Shown piece by piece: positions 1 through 10,789 of a DNA stretch of 64,000 nucleotides (its first letter is position 1; every line of letters starts with the position of its first letter). The position numbers and the translations under genes were made by a program. The notes under the pieces were generated by a model. That model saw nothing but the letters and a program-made list of their open reading frames with translations, did not search any database and had not been told where the DNA came from. The DNA is taken from the NCBI GenBank assembly GCA_963921825.1, contig OY997589.1, positions 44,526,638-44,590,637 on the forward strand, given 5' to 3'. The DNA comes from Erodium maritimum (Eukaryota > Streptophyta > Magnoliopsida > Geraniales > Geraniaceae).

Positions 1-344
1 CGACAGTGAGCCCCTTTTCCCTGGCCCGTTCGTCTTCCCCGTCGTTCCTAGTCGTGAATCAAACCTTGAGAGGTTGTTTTGTCCGAGTTTTTGCCAGAGA
101 GAAGTTAGCCGGAGTCGCGCGCTCCAGATCTGAGTTATGCACGCCGGCGAACTCCTAACGGCGTCGGATCTGTTCGGAGAAGCTCGATACGTGCCCTGAC
201 GACCTCCCCAAGGCGTACCAAACCTTCTGTCGTCGCTGCCGCCGTGGAGAGCCACCCCGAGAGATCCCGGCACCGCCGCCGTCACCGGAGTTGTACCGGG
301 CCGAAGCAAACCCTAGCTCGTCTCTGATGGGTTTGGGCCTGAAA

Positions 345-525
345 CAAGACTTGGGCCCGGAATGATCTGGGCCTCAGCCTGGACTGGACCGGGCTTGGGT
401 CCAGATCCTGTACCGGATCTGGACCCGGGTCTGGACCGGGTCTGGGTCGGGGTCGGGTCAGGTCCGGTCCTGTTGACTCGGACGGGTCGGATCCGGGTCG
501 GACTCGGGTCCGATCCGGGTCAAAC
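345..525. repeat. GGGTC/GGACC low-complexity tract
   Basis: A GC-rich run built from repeated GGGTCTGGACC, GGGTCGG and GGTCCGG units. It is far more GC-rich than its surroundings and lies inside the LTR. The 61-codon open frame across it is a by-product of the repeat, not a gene. Confidence 0.7.
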
Positions 526-1424
526 CAATTTAAGTAAATTAATTTAATTAATTATTGGGTTTAAAATCAGATAAATACCTGGACTTCGGACAATTTAAAG
601 GACGTTTGGACAATCAAACTACTGGACTAAATTATTAATTTGAGGACGTTACAGATTGGACCGGGCATGATGACCGTCCCTTTTGTGTAAAAACCAGGCT
701 TTTACCCCGAGCAAGGAGAAGACCGGAGTTGGCCAGGACGTCAGCAGCTAGGCGACCCAGATAGAGATTTGTGAGGTAGTGATTACCTCGAAACCCGCTT
801 TATTTGGTTGTATTAGAATGCATATAGGGAAACTTAATAACCGGTTAAATAACTAGTATGCATATATGACGGAATCGATTAGAATAGCTTTTGAATGCGA
901 ACGAACTACGAGCCATGTCGTGCCGTAGGTGTTAGGTTGTTGTGCTAGTAGAATCAAGCCATGTCGTGCCTGTAGGTTTGGTTGTTGATTGTATTGAATT
1001 GTGTATTCTGTGCTGTTTGAACGGGTAATAAGTAACGAATATGAAAATGAGTAGAATTGAACTAGTGATGCATGTTGATGACTTGAGTGGTTACTTCCTG
1101 TTTCGTTGACCTGTTGATTTGGGAATGTTGGGAAACGAATACCGGTTAAGCCGGTGGGGTTACCATGTGGAGTGTGGTGTCGGTAAGTGATGGTAAGTGC
1201 GGAACAGTTGTGAGTGTAATTATGGGTCAAAGCTTATTATATTCGGTGTAACATGTCGCTGCTATGTGTGGGCAAGTGTGTCGTGATTGTTATGATGTGA
1301 ATCATTGTTTGTGATATGGTCGGGTGAGTGATAGACCGACGTGATCATGATTGTGGTTGTGGTACCGTGGTTACTTGTGAGTGTGATTGTGATTGTGATT
1401 GTGGTTGAGACTGGTTACATGATA

Positions 1425-1698
1425 AGAGGTTGGGCCTGTGTTCCGCGATGAGGTTGTTCCGCGAAGAGGCTGGGCCTGTGTTCCGCGATGAGGTTGTTCC
1501 GCGAAGAGGCTGGGCCTGTGTTCCGCGTTGAGGTTGTTCCGCGAAGAGGCTGGGCCTGTGTTCCGCGATGAGGTTGTACCGCAAAGAGGTTGTACCACGA
1601 AGAGGTTGGGCCTGTGTTCCGCGATGAGGTTGTTCCGCGAAGAGGCTGGGCCTGTGTTCCGCAATGAGATTGTTCCGCGAAGAGGATGGGCCTGTGTT
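1425..1698. repeat. 40-bp minisatellite inside the LTR
   Basis: Units on the pattern TGGGCCTGTGTTCCGCGATG then AGGTTGTTCCGCGAAGAG repeat with a 40-bp period: TTCCGCGATG-type anchors start at 1441, 1481, 1521 and 1561. One unit is expanded to 56 bp, giving the next anchors at 1617 and 1657. Six to seven copies are visible. Open frames on both strands across it are repeat artefacts. Confidence 0.9.
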
Positions 1699-2481
1699 TT
1701 CCTTGTTATGAAATTGTGTGTGACTGCGATTGTTTTGATCTGGATTGTTGATGTTGAGCTTGTGTGTGGGTAGTTTCCGGGTAAGTTAAAGCGTCGTCTT
1801 TGTGGTTAACCGTGAGTCGGTCGTGAAGGGGTTTTGGACGAGGATTTTAGGATAGTTTGTGGCCGAGTGAGTGAAGGTTGTTTAATTTTGGGTTACAGGT
1901 TCTCGTTGTTGTCTTCTCCTTTAAATCGTTAAAAGTTAGTTCGGAAACGTACTTAGGTGTCTCAATTGGTTTGTTCTCTTCGTTGTGTGCCTGGTTTAAT
2001 GGTTGGTGATTGAGTTAAAGTTGGTATGGTTGGATCGTTGAGTACCAGGTTTAAAAGGGGTTGTGTCTGTAAATTTGGTTTAAGTGTCGCACCGTTATAT
2101 CAAACTTTTTAATGTGATTTAAATTGTGGAATAGCATTTCTGGAAGATCTATTTTGAGGTAGCTTCCCTGGTTTTCCCTACTGGGCGTCAAGCTCACCCC
2201 TTACTGTGTTTTCCACAGGTGACAGCTTTGACTTGGAGTAGAGGACATCGCGGAGCATGGGGCTAGCGAGGGTCCGGGTTTATCCTCATTTTTACGTTTC
2301 GTAGAGACGTATGGTTGTTTTTGGACTTATGTAATTAACTGAGCGTAGAACTCACGGTTTCGTTTTTCGGTTGACTCATTTTATTTATCATTATCAGCTT
2401 TTACTTGTTTTAAACTGTTATTATTTAAGTTTCACTAAGTCACGTCTCGGGTCCGGTCAATACCGGATTTGGGGCGTGACA

Positions 2482-3376
2482 AGACCTGTGTCAAAAAGTC
2501 ACCAGAATTCAAAACTTATAGAAGCAGAAACCTTTTAACTTCCAACGAAGGCCCAAGGGCATAACAAACCCATCGGAGGTCAACACCTAAAGAGACTGAC
2601 GAGCCCCTACCAGAACTTGAAACAATTTCAGGCAATCAACTATATAAGCGAAGCGGACAAGAACTCATTTAAGCATTTCAAACATGAAACAAAATCTGAA
2701 TCACAAATACAATGGACCAGAAAATAGAATTAACCTCCAATAGAAAAATTTGTGGCATGCTTATATTCGTGGCATGCATATCCTCTGCCCTCATCTGGTG
2801 TGACGTAGAGCATTTCCTTGACGTGCGTTCGCGCTCCAACAACGACTAGATCAACTGACCAATGCGTGTGACGTTTCCTATCGTTCAGATTGTGTACGAT
2901 GAATTCGATTTCCAACTGCTCGATCTATGACCGTGCAATTTGACATTCTTCACAATCGGTTGCACCCATTTTTCCTTTCGCACGCCCACACATGATTGCT
3001 CTCCGCTAGTTGCACTCCTTTAGTCATATCCTTCAGTTTCGTGAATAATATTAATTTCTATATATTGTTTTGAACATAATTTCATGTGGAACATCATATT
3101 TTATACAGAGAAAATTAATTTTTTAGCAAACATTTTTGTTGTTCTTCTTCTCTCAGTTGTTCTTCATTTTTGGAACAAGATCCACCACCTAAGAGCATAA
3201 TTTTGACAATCCAAGGAGGATTGAAGCATCCATGAAGCCTCCCGCCATCTCCATTTTCTCTATTGTCGTGTGTTAAAGTTTTGGAGAGTTGGAGATGGCG
3301 AGTTTACAAGCTAAAGGTGTTTTTTTATTGGGTTTTTTCAACTCAATCCCGGTTTTAATCTCTACCTTTCTCTACC
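2482..3376. other. Non-coding interval, nothing recognised
   Basis: Short open frames only, none with recognisable domains. A pyrimidine-rich stretch occurs near 3130-3170. I see no gene or delimitable element. Confidence 0.5.
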
Positions 3377-3390
3377 TTGAATTCGAATCC

Positions 3391-4439
3391 TTTTTTTTAT
3401 GAGCTATAATTTGTATTAAGCAATCGTTCTACAAGATACTAAAACAAAGCCAAAAAACGATCCTCAAAAAATGACCATTTTCCTAGACCAAAACAGCTAC
3501 AAATAAAGCAAATAAATCTATTTCCTACTCGAGTTCAAATAGAGGAACCGGTTAGAAACCTGAATTGAAATTAGAGCTCTTCCTGTAATCGGATCAAGGT
3601 AATCCTCACCCTCACCAGCCTCGACGTTCTCATCCTGTGGGATTCCACGTTCGAGGACCAAAGAGACAAGGTCAACTGCTTTTTTTCCAACTTTCTTGCT
3701 AAAACTCCAAGCACTCAAGCTATCTTTTTTAGCAATATCAATAGTAAAGCTTCCCGACTTGTCTCCTTTATCAGTAGAGGTCTTGGCTCTTGTCTGATAG
3801 AAAACCGTTGGAGGAACACTTCTCTTTGGTTGACCCTTTTTTGGGCGTCCACGACCCTTCTTTGGTTGAGTTAAACCCTCAGGATTCGGAGGTTTGGACA
3901 AAGCGTCCTTCCAGGGACTCCTTTGAAGCTCAACAACCGGGACTGAGACATCAAACTAAGGCCCACCACCCAAAACCGCCACCACATAACCGAGGCCAAG
4001 ATGGGCTTCCACATAGCCCAAAGCTTGTTCACCCACCCTAGCTGTAAGTGACTCAGTCCGTTCACCAACTTCCCGGGCCTGTGCACCACAACTAGCCTCA
4101 ACCCGACATGCAACCACATCAGAGACCCCGTGGACTTCTCCAATTGGTGCAGTAACGCTCGGATCAATGACTTCGTGATTTTCTCCAATTTGCGTTTGGT
4201 CAACATTCAAGTCAATAGGAGAAGTCGGACCATCGCTAGAAAACGACGAAGCATCCCCATTCCTGTCAACTCGACCTTGATTCTCATCCGTCTGCACCAC
4301 ACCACGAGGATCTGAACGATGGAACCGAGCTTCAAAAGCTTCGATTTCATGATGGTGAGTTCCGGGACGAGCCAAAGCAAGGAAAAGAATATGACCATTC
4401 AATTTAAAACCGTTTAAACTTAGAACGACCTGAGAAATA
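3391..4439 (-). mobile_element. Non-LTR (LINE-type) retroposon with 14-bp TSD
   Basis: On the minus strand the 3' end reads AATACAAATTATAGCTCAT followed by an A-run (T-run at 3391-3398), the style of plant LINE 3' tails. It is flanked by TTGAATTCGAATCC (3377-3390) and TTGAATTTGAATCC (4440-4453), a 14-bp target duplication with one mismatch. The insert is about 1.05 kb, too short for a full LINE, and no reverse transcriptase is present. It is therefore a truncated, internally deleted or non-autonomous copy. Confidence 0.65.
3518..4402 (-). pseudogene. Gag/ORF1-like remnant in the retroposon
   Basis: One minus-strand reading frame of about 295 codons runs through the retroposon with a single in-frame TAG at 3953-3955. 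A basic, AT-hook-like stretch (KKGRGRPKKGQPKR) lies in the downstream half and is followed by a Ser/Thr/Lys-rich region. Basic Gly-Arg-Pro-rich tails of this kind are common at the end of plant LINE ORF1 proteins, which is the most likely identity given the element it sits in. I see no zinc knuckle or RRM to prove it. The stop is the CAG-to-TAG type. Function is not assignable, and a captured host fragment is the alternative. Confidence 0.4.
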
Positions 4440-4560
4440 TTGAATTTGAATCCTTGGTCATGAGTATTGTGTGAATATTGATTTCCTCTAATTTAATGCA
4501 TCGATTAATGGTTAATTTGGTGTTGGTGATGTTAATTTCTTGTATGAGTATTTATCTATA

Positions 4561-4705
4561 GGGTTATTTACGATAAGGTAACCAAATGAATCGTCCACGA
4601 ACGATAAGGTACCCATATGTTTCGAATGACCAATAAGGTACCCAAATGAGTTGTCCTCTAACGGAATGGGCATATTATGTTAGAAAGTTAACAGAATATA
4701 CCATT
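4561..4705 (+). repeat. MULE1 left terminal inverted repeat
   Basis: Contains three GATAAGGTA(A/C)CC or AATAAGGTACCC modules spaced by CGTCCACGAACG-type sequence. It matches the reverse complement of 21112-21254, with the two ends differing at scattered positions. The regularly spaced modules are plausible transposase-binding sites. Confidence 0.88.
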
Positions 4706-5005
4706 AGTGAAGTCACGTGACCCACATGTGAAGGTTGGACAATTTTTTGTTCCATTTTTACCCTTATGCATCTGGACCATTGATTTGTAAATTTCCAAAT
4801 GCCCATAATACCCTCAAACAATCCTGACCATTCGTTCCATTACATTGCATCGTGATGTAATCAACTCCATCGTCTCTCCTTCATTTTTTTCACGACTCAT
4901 GCCACAACTCCATTGAAGCTTGACTGAAGCTCAGACGACGAGAAGTTGAAGTGGAGAGGGACGGTCGCGAACTGTGGGGAATCGACGAAGAGAAGGGCCG
5001 TGTCG

Positions 5006-5475
5006 ATGGGTAGTGATTGTGGTCTCACAACATCCATGGTATGTTTCTGCGGAATTTCCGTGTCTACAAAAACATCATGAAGCAAAGATAACCCCGGCAG
5101 ACGATACGCAGGATGTGGGATTTTGAAGTCGAAGGTATGCAATAAATTAGTTCAATAGGTTCATATCGCATCCTTACTGTTAATCAAAATTTGACATTGT
5201 AAAGGTTTATAAATGTTATGCTTTTGTGGAATCAGAGTGGTCCCAAATGTGATTTTTTTGACTGGGTGGAGCCAAAGGTGTAGGTGAATGTCTTAGTAGC
5301 ACGGTTGAAGGATGTGGAAAGAAGGAGCGAGACATTACAGGAAACGAACAAATGTTTGGAGGATGAATTGAAGTCCATGACAGTGTTAATCAAAGAATCC
5401 CAAAACAAGCATCGCTCACAGAAGTTGAAGTTAAAAATTCAGTTGGAAACGGTTAGGAGAAGTAATATAGATTAG
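5006..5475 (+). pseudogene. GRF zinc-finger / coiled-coil accessory gene of MULE1 (broken)
   Basis: Exon 1 (5006-5134, donor GTATGC) encodes the Cys-rich first half CFCGISVSTKTS, an in-frame TGA, then SKDNPGRRYAGCG. Exon 2 (from 5236, after an ATCAG acceptor) gives SGPKCDFFDWVEPKV, a TAG at 5281-5283, then a charged heptad-rich stretch to 5475. The pattern C-x-C-G, NPGRR(F/Y)xGC, C-x-FFxWV is the GRF zinc finger (zf-GRF) followed by a coiled coil. The first stop sits where GRF fingers have Trp (TGG to TGA). The gene runs divergently from the transposase, just inside the left TIR, the same place as the intact gene at 30705-31567. GRF fingers bind nucleic acid in other proteins; its role here is unknown. 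Confidence 0.75.
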
Positions 5476-5714
5476 TTTTGCTGTTGTGCATATCGTATGC
5501 GTTTTTTTGTGGTTTGGTAGTCAGTAGGGTTTGGGACATTCACTGTAATCAACCTTATGGGAAATTTGAATTATGGTCAATTTCAATTCTTGATTTGTTG
5601 ATCTTCATAAATGTGTTACATTCCTATTCATGTCATTTGGGACCTATTATGTTTAACCTTTCCTAACTTGGATTGTTGTACATAGTACATTTGTTAGTGT
5701 TGAATGTTCAGTAT

Positions 5715-6075
5715 TCATGATTTGGTCACGAATGGCCAATTCTGTCAAATGTTTGGTCACAGATTATCAATTAAGTTCATGATGTTGGCACACATATGTC
5801 ATTATGGTAAGACTGGGACATTATTTGTTTAATCATTCATTTGATGTCCACTTGTTGTACATTTCACAGGTGCTACTGTTTGTTGTTTAGTATTCATGAT
5901 TGGTCACAGATGACTAAATATGTACATGATTTGGTCACACCAGACTAAATGTGTACATGATTTGGGAACACATGTCCATATTTGTTCATGATTTGGTCAC
6001 AGCTTGCTAAATCAGTTCATCATTTGTTCACACATAGCAAAATATGTTCATGAATTGGTCACAAATGGGCAAGTC
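5715..6075. repeat. Degenerate ~30-bp tandem repeat in MULE1
   Basis: Repeats of (T/A)TCATGATTTGGTCACA followed by an A/T-rich spacer with CTAAAT. About eight degenerate copies occur between the GRF pseudogene and the 3' side of the transposase gene. Non-coding. Confidence 0.6.
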
Positions 6076-6877
6076 ATTCGAAGTGGTTTAATTTAGTCCG
6101 ACATTTGTATGCCTTTTATATTTATTTAAAATGGTTTTGTCACATTCCAATGACTGACATTTGCGAATTGGGCTGTAACTTTAGCAATTGTACACAAAAT
6201 AGACTTGGTAACTCATGTTTTGGTAAAAGATCCTTTTGGGGACTTCATGATATGGTCACAGACAGTATAAGACAACAAGAATTGGCAACATATACAGACA
6301 CATGAAAACCTGCTCCAACATCATCGAATTCCAAACATTAACCTGTTTCATTGCATTCCAAACATTAACCTATTCCAACATCAGTACATTCCAAAGTGTA
6401 ATCTCCAATACAAAAAAAGTCATTCCAAAAAATATGTATGCCCTAGTTTGGCGACCAAAAACCTGTTGTCCCTTAGTCATATCAAAAAACAAAATGATAA
6501 ACTCCTGAATACACAATTTCAGTTTGCTCCTCTGGCTCCCTCTGTTGCTGCACGTGCCCTGCTCCTAGTTTGGCGATCAACATAAGTTGTGTCCCTAAAC
6601 CTTGATGTAGGACCCCTTTCCATTTCAGATTGCATGAAATATGAAATTATTAGCGTCCTCCATACAAGCAAATACATGAATATACAAATAATTAATGTGT
6701 CATAAAACAAGATGAAGTCAGTTTACAGGATGAGCTGCCAAGTCATCGTCGAGCTCCTATTGGGCAATACCAACTCCATGCACGGTATTCTCATCCTGGA
6801 TTATAAAAGGTTAGGGATCCAACGGTAATCTGGAGTCAATAACAAAATGTTATATAGTATCTAAAATTCGTTACCTG
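6076..6877. other. MULE1 internal interval without a clear gene
   Basis: A/T-rich sequence with short duplications such as TTCCAAACATTAACCT near 6320-6370. It may include 3' untranslated sequence of the transposase gene on the - strand. No coding domain is recognised. Confidence 0.4.
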
Positions 6878-9106
6878 CGAAGCCGGCTCTTGGGCTTGGG
6901 GTTCAGATGCGGTAGACTTCTGTCTCCTCCGCTTCAGCTTCTGAAGGGCTGCCCGTCTACTGTTTTCTATGCGTTCCAATTCTGGCCCTGTTAGAGGAGG
7001 CTTGGGGCCTTCCTCTTGGTGGCTGGACGAGCAGATGTGGATGGAGTCCCAGAAGCCTGTTCAGCCCGCTTCTTTCTCATATACTCCCTCTTCTTGTCTC
7101 TCTGCTCTCGTTGGGCATTCGCCCGAACCGAGGGGCATGTGCGCCTATTATGGCCAGTCTCCTTGCATAGGGTACAAGCACCTAGGCCAGTATCGCAGGT
7201 TGTCTTGTATGGATTTTTGGCTTCTCCTTTTTCTTTCACCTTTTTCTTTTTTGGTCGACCAGGTGCTTTACGAACGATAGGTGGTTGTGGTGCTGGTTTG
7301 GAAGTAATAACCCACTCAACTTCGCCTCCAACGGGGAACAGTTGAAATTTGTAGATTTCCTTGAACATGCCAACTTTGTAGTAGTTGTGGACGTACACCT
7401 CCGGTTGTTCCCCGTTGCACAGAATGGCGCAAATAGCATGAGGGCATGGTATCCCTGACAATTGCCATTCCCTACACAAGTTGAGCATATTAGTCAGTTT
7501 CAAAGTACTAATACCAAGTTTATACAAGTAAAATGTACATGAAAATAAATACACACCTGCAGGTGCAAGTATGTTCACCGCGTTTAACCACAAATCATCG
7601 CTCACCTTCGTCCACCTTATATTGCCCTCTTCCACTCGGTCTACCGAACGAGTATTAAGCTAATGCCTTGTTCTCTTCAAGCATGACCTGAATGTTTGGG
7701 CATATTGGGCCAGTGTAAGTATCCAGGGCAGTACGTCGGTCGTAGAACTGTTGCATGAGTTGCTTCCTGATGTAATCTATCATATGTATGATAGGCATGT
7801 CTCGCGCAGGGAGAATTCTAGCGTTGAAACTCTCGGCCAGTTTATTCACCTGAGTGGAGGTCTTGGCACGCTCCGAAAAATAAGCTTTCACCCATTCTTT
7901 TGGCGGCCTCGCAGTAACTCAACCAGCTGCATTGGGGTGCTCCTTCCTCAGTTTCTCAAGCTGTCGTTCATATTCCACCACAGTTGCACACCGGGATAAA
8001 TCTCACATTTTATCACGCATGCCCTCTCCTTTGTGAGTACCGATGAAGTTGGCTTCCATGTGACGCATGCACCATCTGTGTTCTACATTTCCTACGTCGT
8101 TGAAAGCATGAACCAGGCCCTGCATTAAGCATTTGAAATTGTTGGATTTAATACAATGGAAAAAACCAAAGGAATAGCCATAACCAAGGCACCAAAAGGT
8201 ACAAGTCTGTTCAGAAATAGATTGATTTACTTTCTGGTTGTCGCTCATAAATACCCAACCTCGTTCATGGGGTGTACCGAAGTCAGCAAAGAACATGTCC
8301 AAGAACCAAGCCCACGTCTCTTTGTTTTCTATCTCAACCACCGCGAAGCAAAGAGGGAACATTTGCTCATTTTCATCGTACGCAATTGTCACTAACATTT
8401 GTCCACCATAATGTCCCTACACGTTCACAAGCTGGTCAGTGAAGTAGATAATGTAAAAAAATCGTTACCAACTAATAAAATCTTGAAATGTACATTTTAC
8501 CTTTAAATGACACTCATCCATCTGAATGAACGGATGACAACCTGGGAGAAATACTCTCAACTGTGCCTCGAACCATATGTACACCCGCTGAAAGCGCTCC
8601 ACACGGTACTGATCATACTTGGTCACAACCTTGCATGTACTGCCCAAGTTTGTTGCTTCCAAGGTTTCACAGAAATCGTGTATCCTCTTGAATTGCTCCG
8701 TAACGTCACCATAGATTATCTTCTTCGCCATCATAATGTTATTGTATGCTTGTGACAAGTTCACGTATAGCAATAACTCTAGGTGAATGTGCTTTGCGAA
8801 CTATTTCTGTGTAATTCCAGGGTGGTCTCGGATGTAGTCAAGGAACCTTAAGTGTAGGTAGTTGGATTTAACAGATGTATTAACCATAAATGTGGGGCAC
8901 TCATGTTGTGCAAACAAGTACCTGATGGAGAAAAGGCAAGTCTTCTTACTCCTGGAGGCATTTAGCTTGAATCTGCAGTTAGCTGCTAGACATACGACGG
9001 ATATCTTCTCCCGGTGATTCCTCAAGAACAAGTACTCCCTTTTTTGTTCTGCAGCATGGGCCATTAAAGCAATCCGGAACACAGTAGCATTGGTGAACCT
9101 CTGCCC
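6878..9106 (-). pseudogene. MULE1 transposase, C-terminal portion (MuDR/MULE/SWIM)
   Basis: Read on the minus strand, segments in order give: the rest of the MuDR DNA-binding domain (about 8810-9100, with C and H residues in VVCLAANCRF and FAQHEC); the pre-catalytic helical region (8465-8800); the MULE catalytic domain (about 8240-8400 and 8003-8125, with DENEQMFPLCFAVVEIENKE and VEHRWCMRH); a SWIM finger (CTCR, an intron at about 7480-7558, then EWQLSGIPCPHA); a basic stretch GRPKKKK; and a zinc knuckle CTLCKETGHNRRTC. In-frame stops occur near 8800, 8002, 7918, 7654 and 7590, and a frame change near 7000, so it is dead. Its 5' part lies at 17528-19458 beyond the copia insertion. Confidence 0.88.
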
Positions 9107-10754
9107 TGTTGGGTCTCGAGGTAGGGTTGGAGATGAACCAACTCGCAGCGAAAAATCAATGAAAACCAAGAGACGATTAAAACCATGAAACAACTAATAA
9201 AGAATGGATTCACAAGAGAAAAATTCAGCACTAGTTCTTACCAAAACAAGAACATCGGGTAATGAATGATTGGCTTGAGTCTCCAAGACGCCTACGTATC
9301 CACATGGGAATCAAAGTCACGTAGTTCTTCTCTTTGAGGACTAAAGAACACAAAAATGGAGGTGGAAACTAGCCAAACCCGAAATGGTAGGAGGAGGGAG
9401 AGAAAAAAGTTGATTCCCATTTATGTCTTATGTTTGTTATGTTGAAAAAAGATGACTTAAACATAACAAACCCCATACTTGTCCAACTAAAGGCATGGGA
9501 CAAGCATGATGACAAGTAAGGTGTAAATAGGACAAAGTATGGCATGACAAGATTGGATTAGGTGGTGAATCACCAACACCTTAATCTTGGTCTTGCTTAC
9601 TTAGTACTAATTAATCAAGACTTAATTAATTAGTTCCATGGGACTTGGTTGCATGGGCCTTTCATGGGCCTCTTGGAACATGGCCCTTGGCCATTTCCAA
9701 CGAGGTCCCGTGATTCGCTCATCACCTCCAAGCTTTCCATACCGGAAATTTCCAACATTATCCGACGCGATCAATCCCAAGACTCCAAGCCTTGTCTTGA
9801 TCCGTAAAGTCCTATTCACATACGGGCACATGACCCAAAACCCAGTTTTGGTCATGTCCCGAGACAACTCCCTTTTGGCCATTCTCCATAAATGTGTCAA
9901 TGAGTTTCACCCTCCGGTGTGACCCTTAGGTTTATGCATGTCAATAGATCAACAAAAAAAACCCATTGGCAACTAACGAGACTTTAGTATTGTCTGACAC
10001 TGCATAACGAATCGAACCTGTTGATTCTAACCTTTCCGTCGTCCCTGTCATTATCCTTTTATCTCCGATATCCTGATTGAGATAAGGCATAGAGTCGTCA
10101 TCCTTATTATTCTCAATCACTGTTCCTTAATATGTGAGATGACTGAATATATGATACCCAGTATCATGTGCATGGCCATGCTATTCTTTCAGTCACTCTC
10201 GATCAAGCGGCCGAGAACCTATGAGGGATAAATCCCTTAGCTGTCTTTCGTGTCACTCATGCAGTCCGTCCCCAAGCCAATCATGGTCGTTATGGAAGCC
10301 CTGTTACGGAAAACGTTAGGATCAGGTCAAACTTAGTTGTTTACTACTTAGCGATCACAAAGACTCCTTGGTATAAGGATACATGACAAGTTACGACAAT
10401 GAATATGTTCATGACTTGATCTATGGCACATATTCATGTCGGGTCATCCAATATCATGTCCCACATGATATCTATGATCAGACTCCGGAATCCCATTCCA
10501 ATGACTAACAAAACGTAAGCCATAAAGAGCCATCTTTCATACTAGTCGCTTCTAGTGAAGCTTTGTTGACTAGCGACCCATCGAGTGTGATCTATCTCGA
10601 TCTATGGTTCTATTCGCATTGTGGGCATAGATCAGAGCACACATCGATATATTACTCCAACACATAAGTAATATAAAGCCGCTTTAATTTTATTGCTAAC
10701 GATGATTTATACATTTGGACATTTAGGATTGAACTACGGGCATTAAGGCTAACA
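9107..10754 (-). repeat. copia 3' LTR
   Basis: 1648 bp, TG...CA ends. Matches the other LTR but lacks about 20 bp near 9963 (TTCCTTGATCCTATTTAAGT is present only in the other copy) and about 25 bp near 10222. An open frame here on either strand is not a gene. Confidence 0.94.
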
Positions 10755-10772
10755 ATCTCTCACTTTCCCTAG
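10755..10772 (-). other. Polypurine tract of the copia element
   Basis: On the minus strand CTAGGGAAAGTGAGAGAT directly precedes the 3' LTR, the expected site for plus-strand priming. Confidence 0.8.
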
Positions 10773-10789
10773 TTCCAATCTAAACTCCA

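Larger units (their letters stand above)
1..2481 (+). mobile_element. 3' part of a large LTR, Ty3/gypsy chromovirus (Tekay/Del-like)
   Basis: The stretch ends at 2481 with GGGGCGTGACA, the typical palindrome-like terminus of Del/Tekay LTRs, whose 5' end normally reads TGTCACGCCCC. Upstream (about 2185-2225) is a segment on the pattern GGGCGTCAAGCTCACC followed by a CAGGTGAC stretch, which I recognise from this LTR class, as well as GC-rich Pro/Arg-like text at 100-330. No coding domain is present. The left end lies outside the window. The bases after 2481 are not a primer-binding site, so this is the right-hand LTR of an element or a solo LTR. No target duplication can be tested. The family assignment rests on recalled terminal motifs and is moderate. 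Confidence 0.55.

Noticed and set aside
1345..1773. Open frames on both strands over the 40-bp repeat with repeated Arg/Asn/Thr/Gly/Pro units
   Set aside because: They mirror the minisatellite period (120 bp, three units, per frame cycle), have no start context and exist on both strands.
6991..7345. Overlapping + strand ORFs of about 100 codons
   Set aside because: Antisense to the conserved SWIM/zinc-knuckle region of the MULE1 transposase.
9638..9922. Paired frames of about 90 codons repeated at 16340-16655 and 62931-63246
   Set aside because: They recur because they lie in the copia LTRs; no product is conserved beyond the LTR sequence itself.
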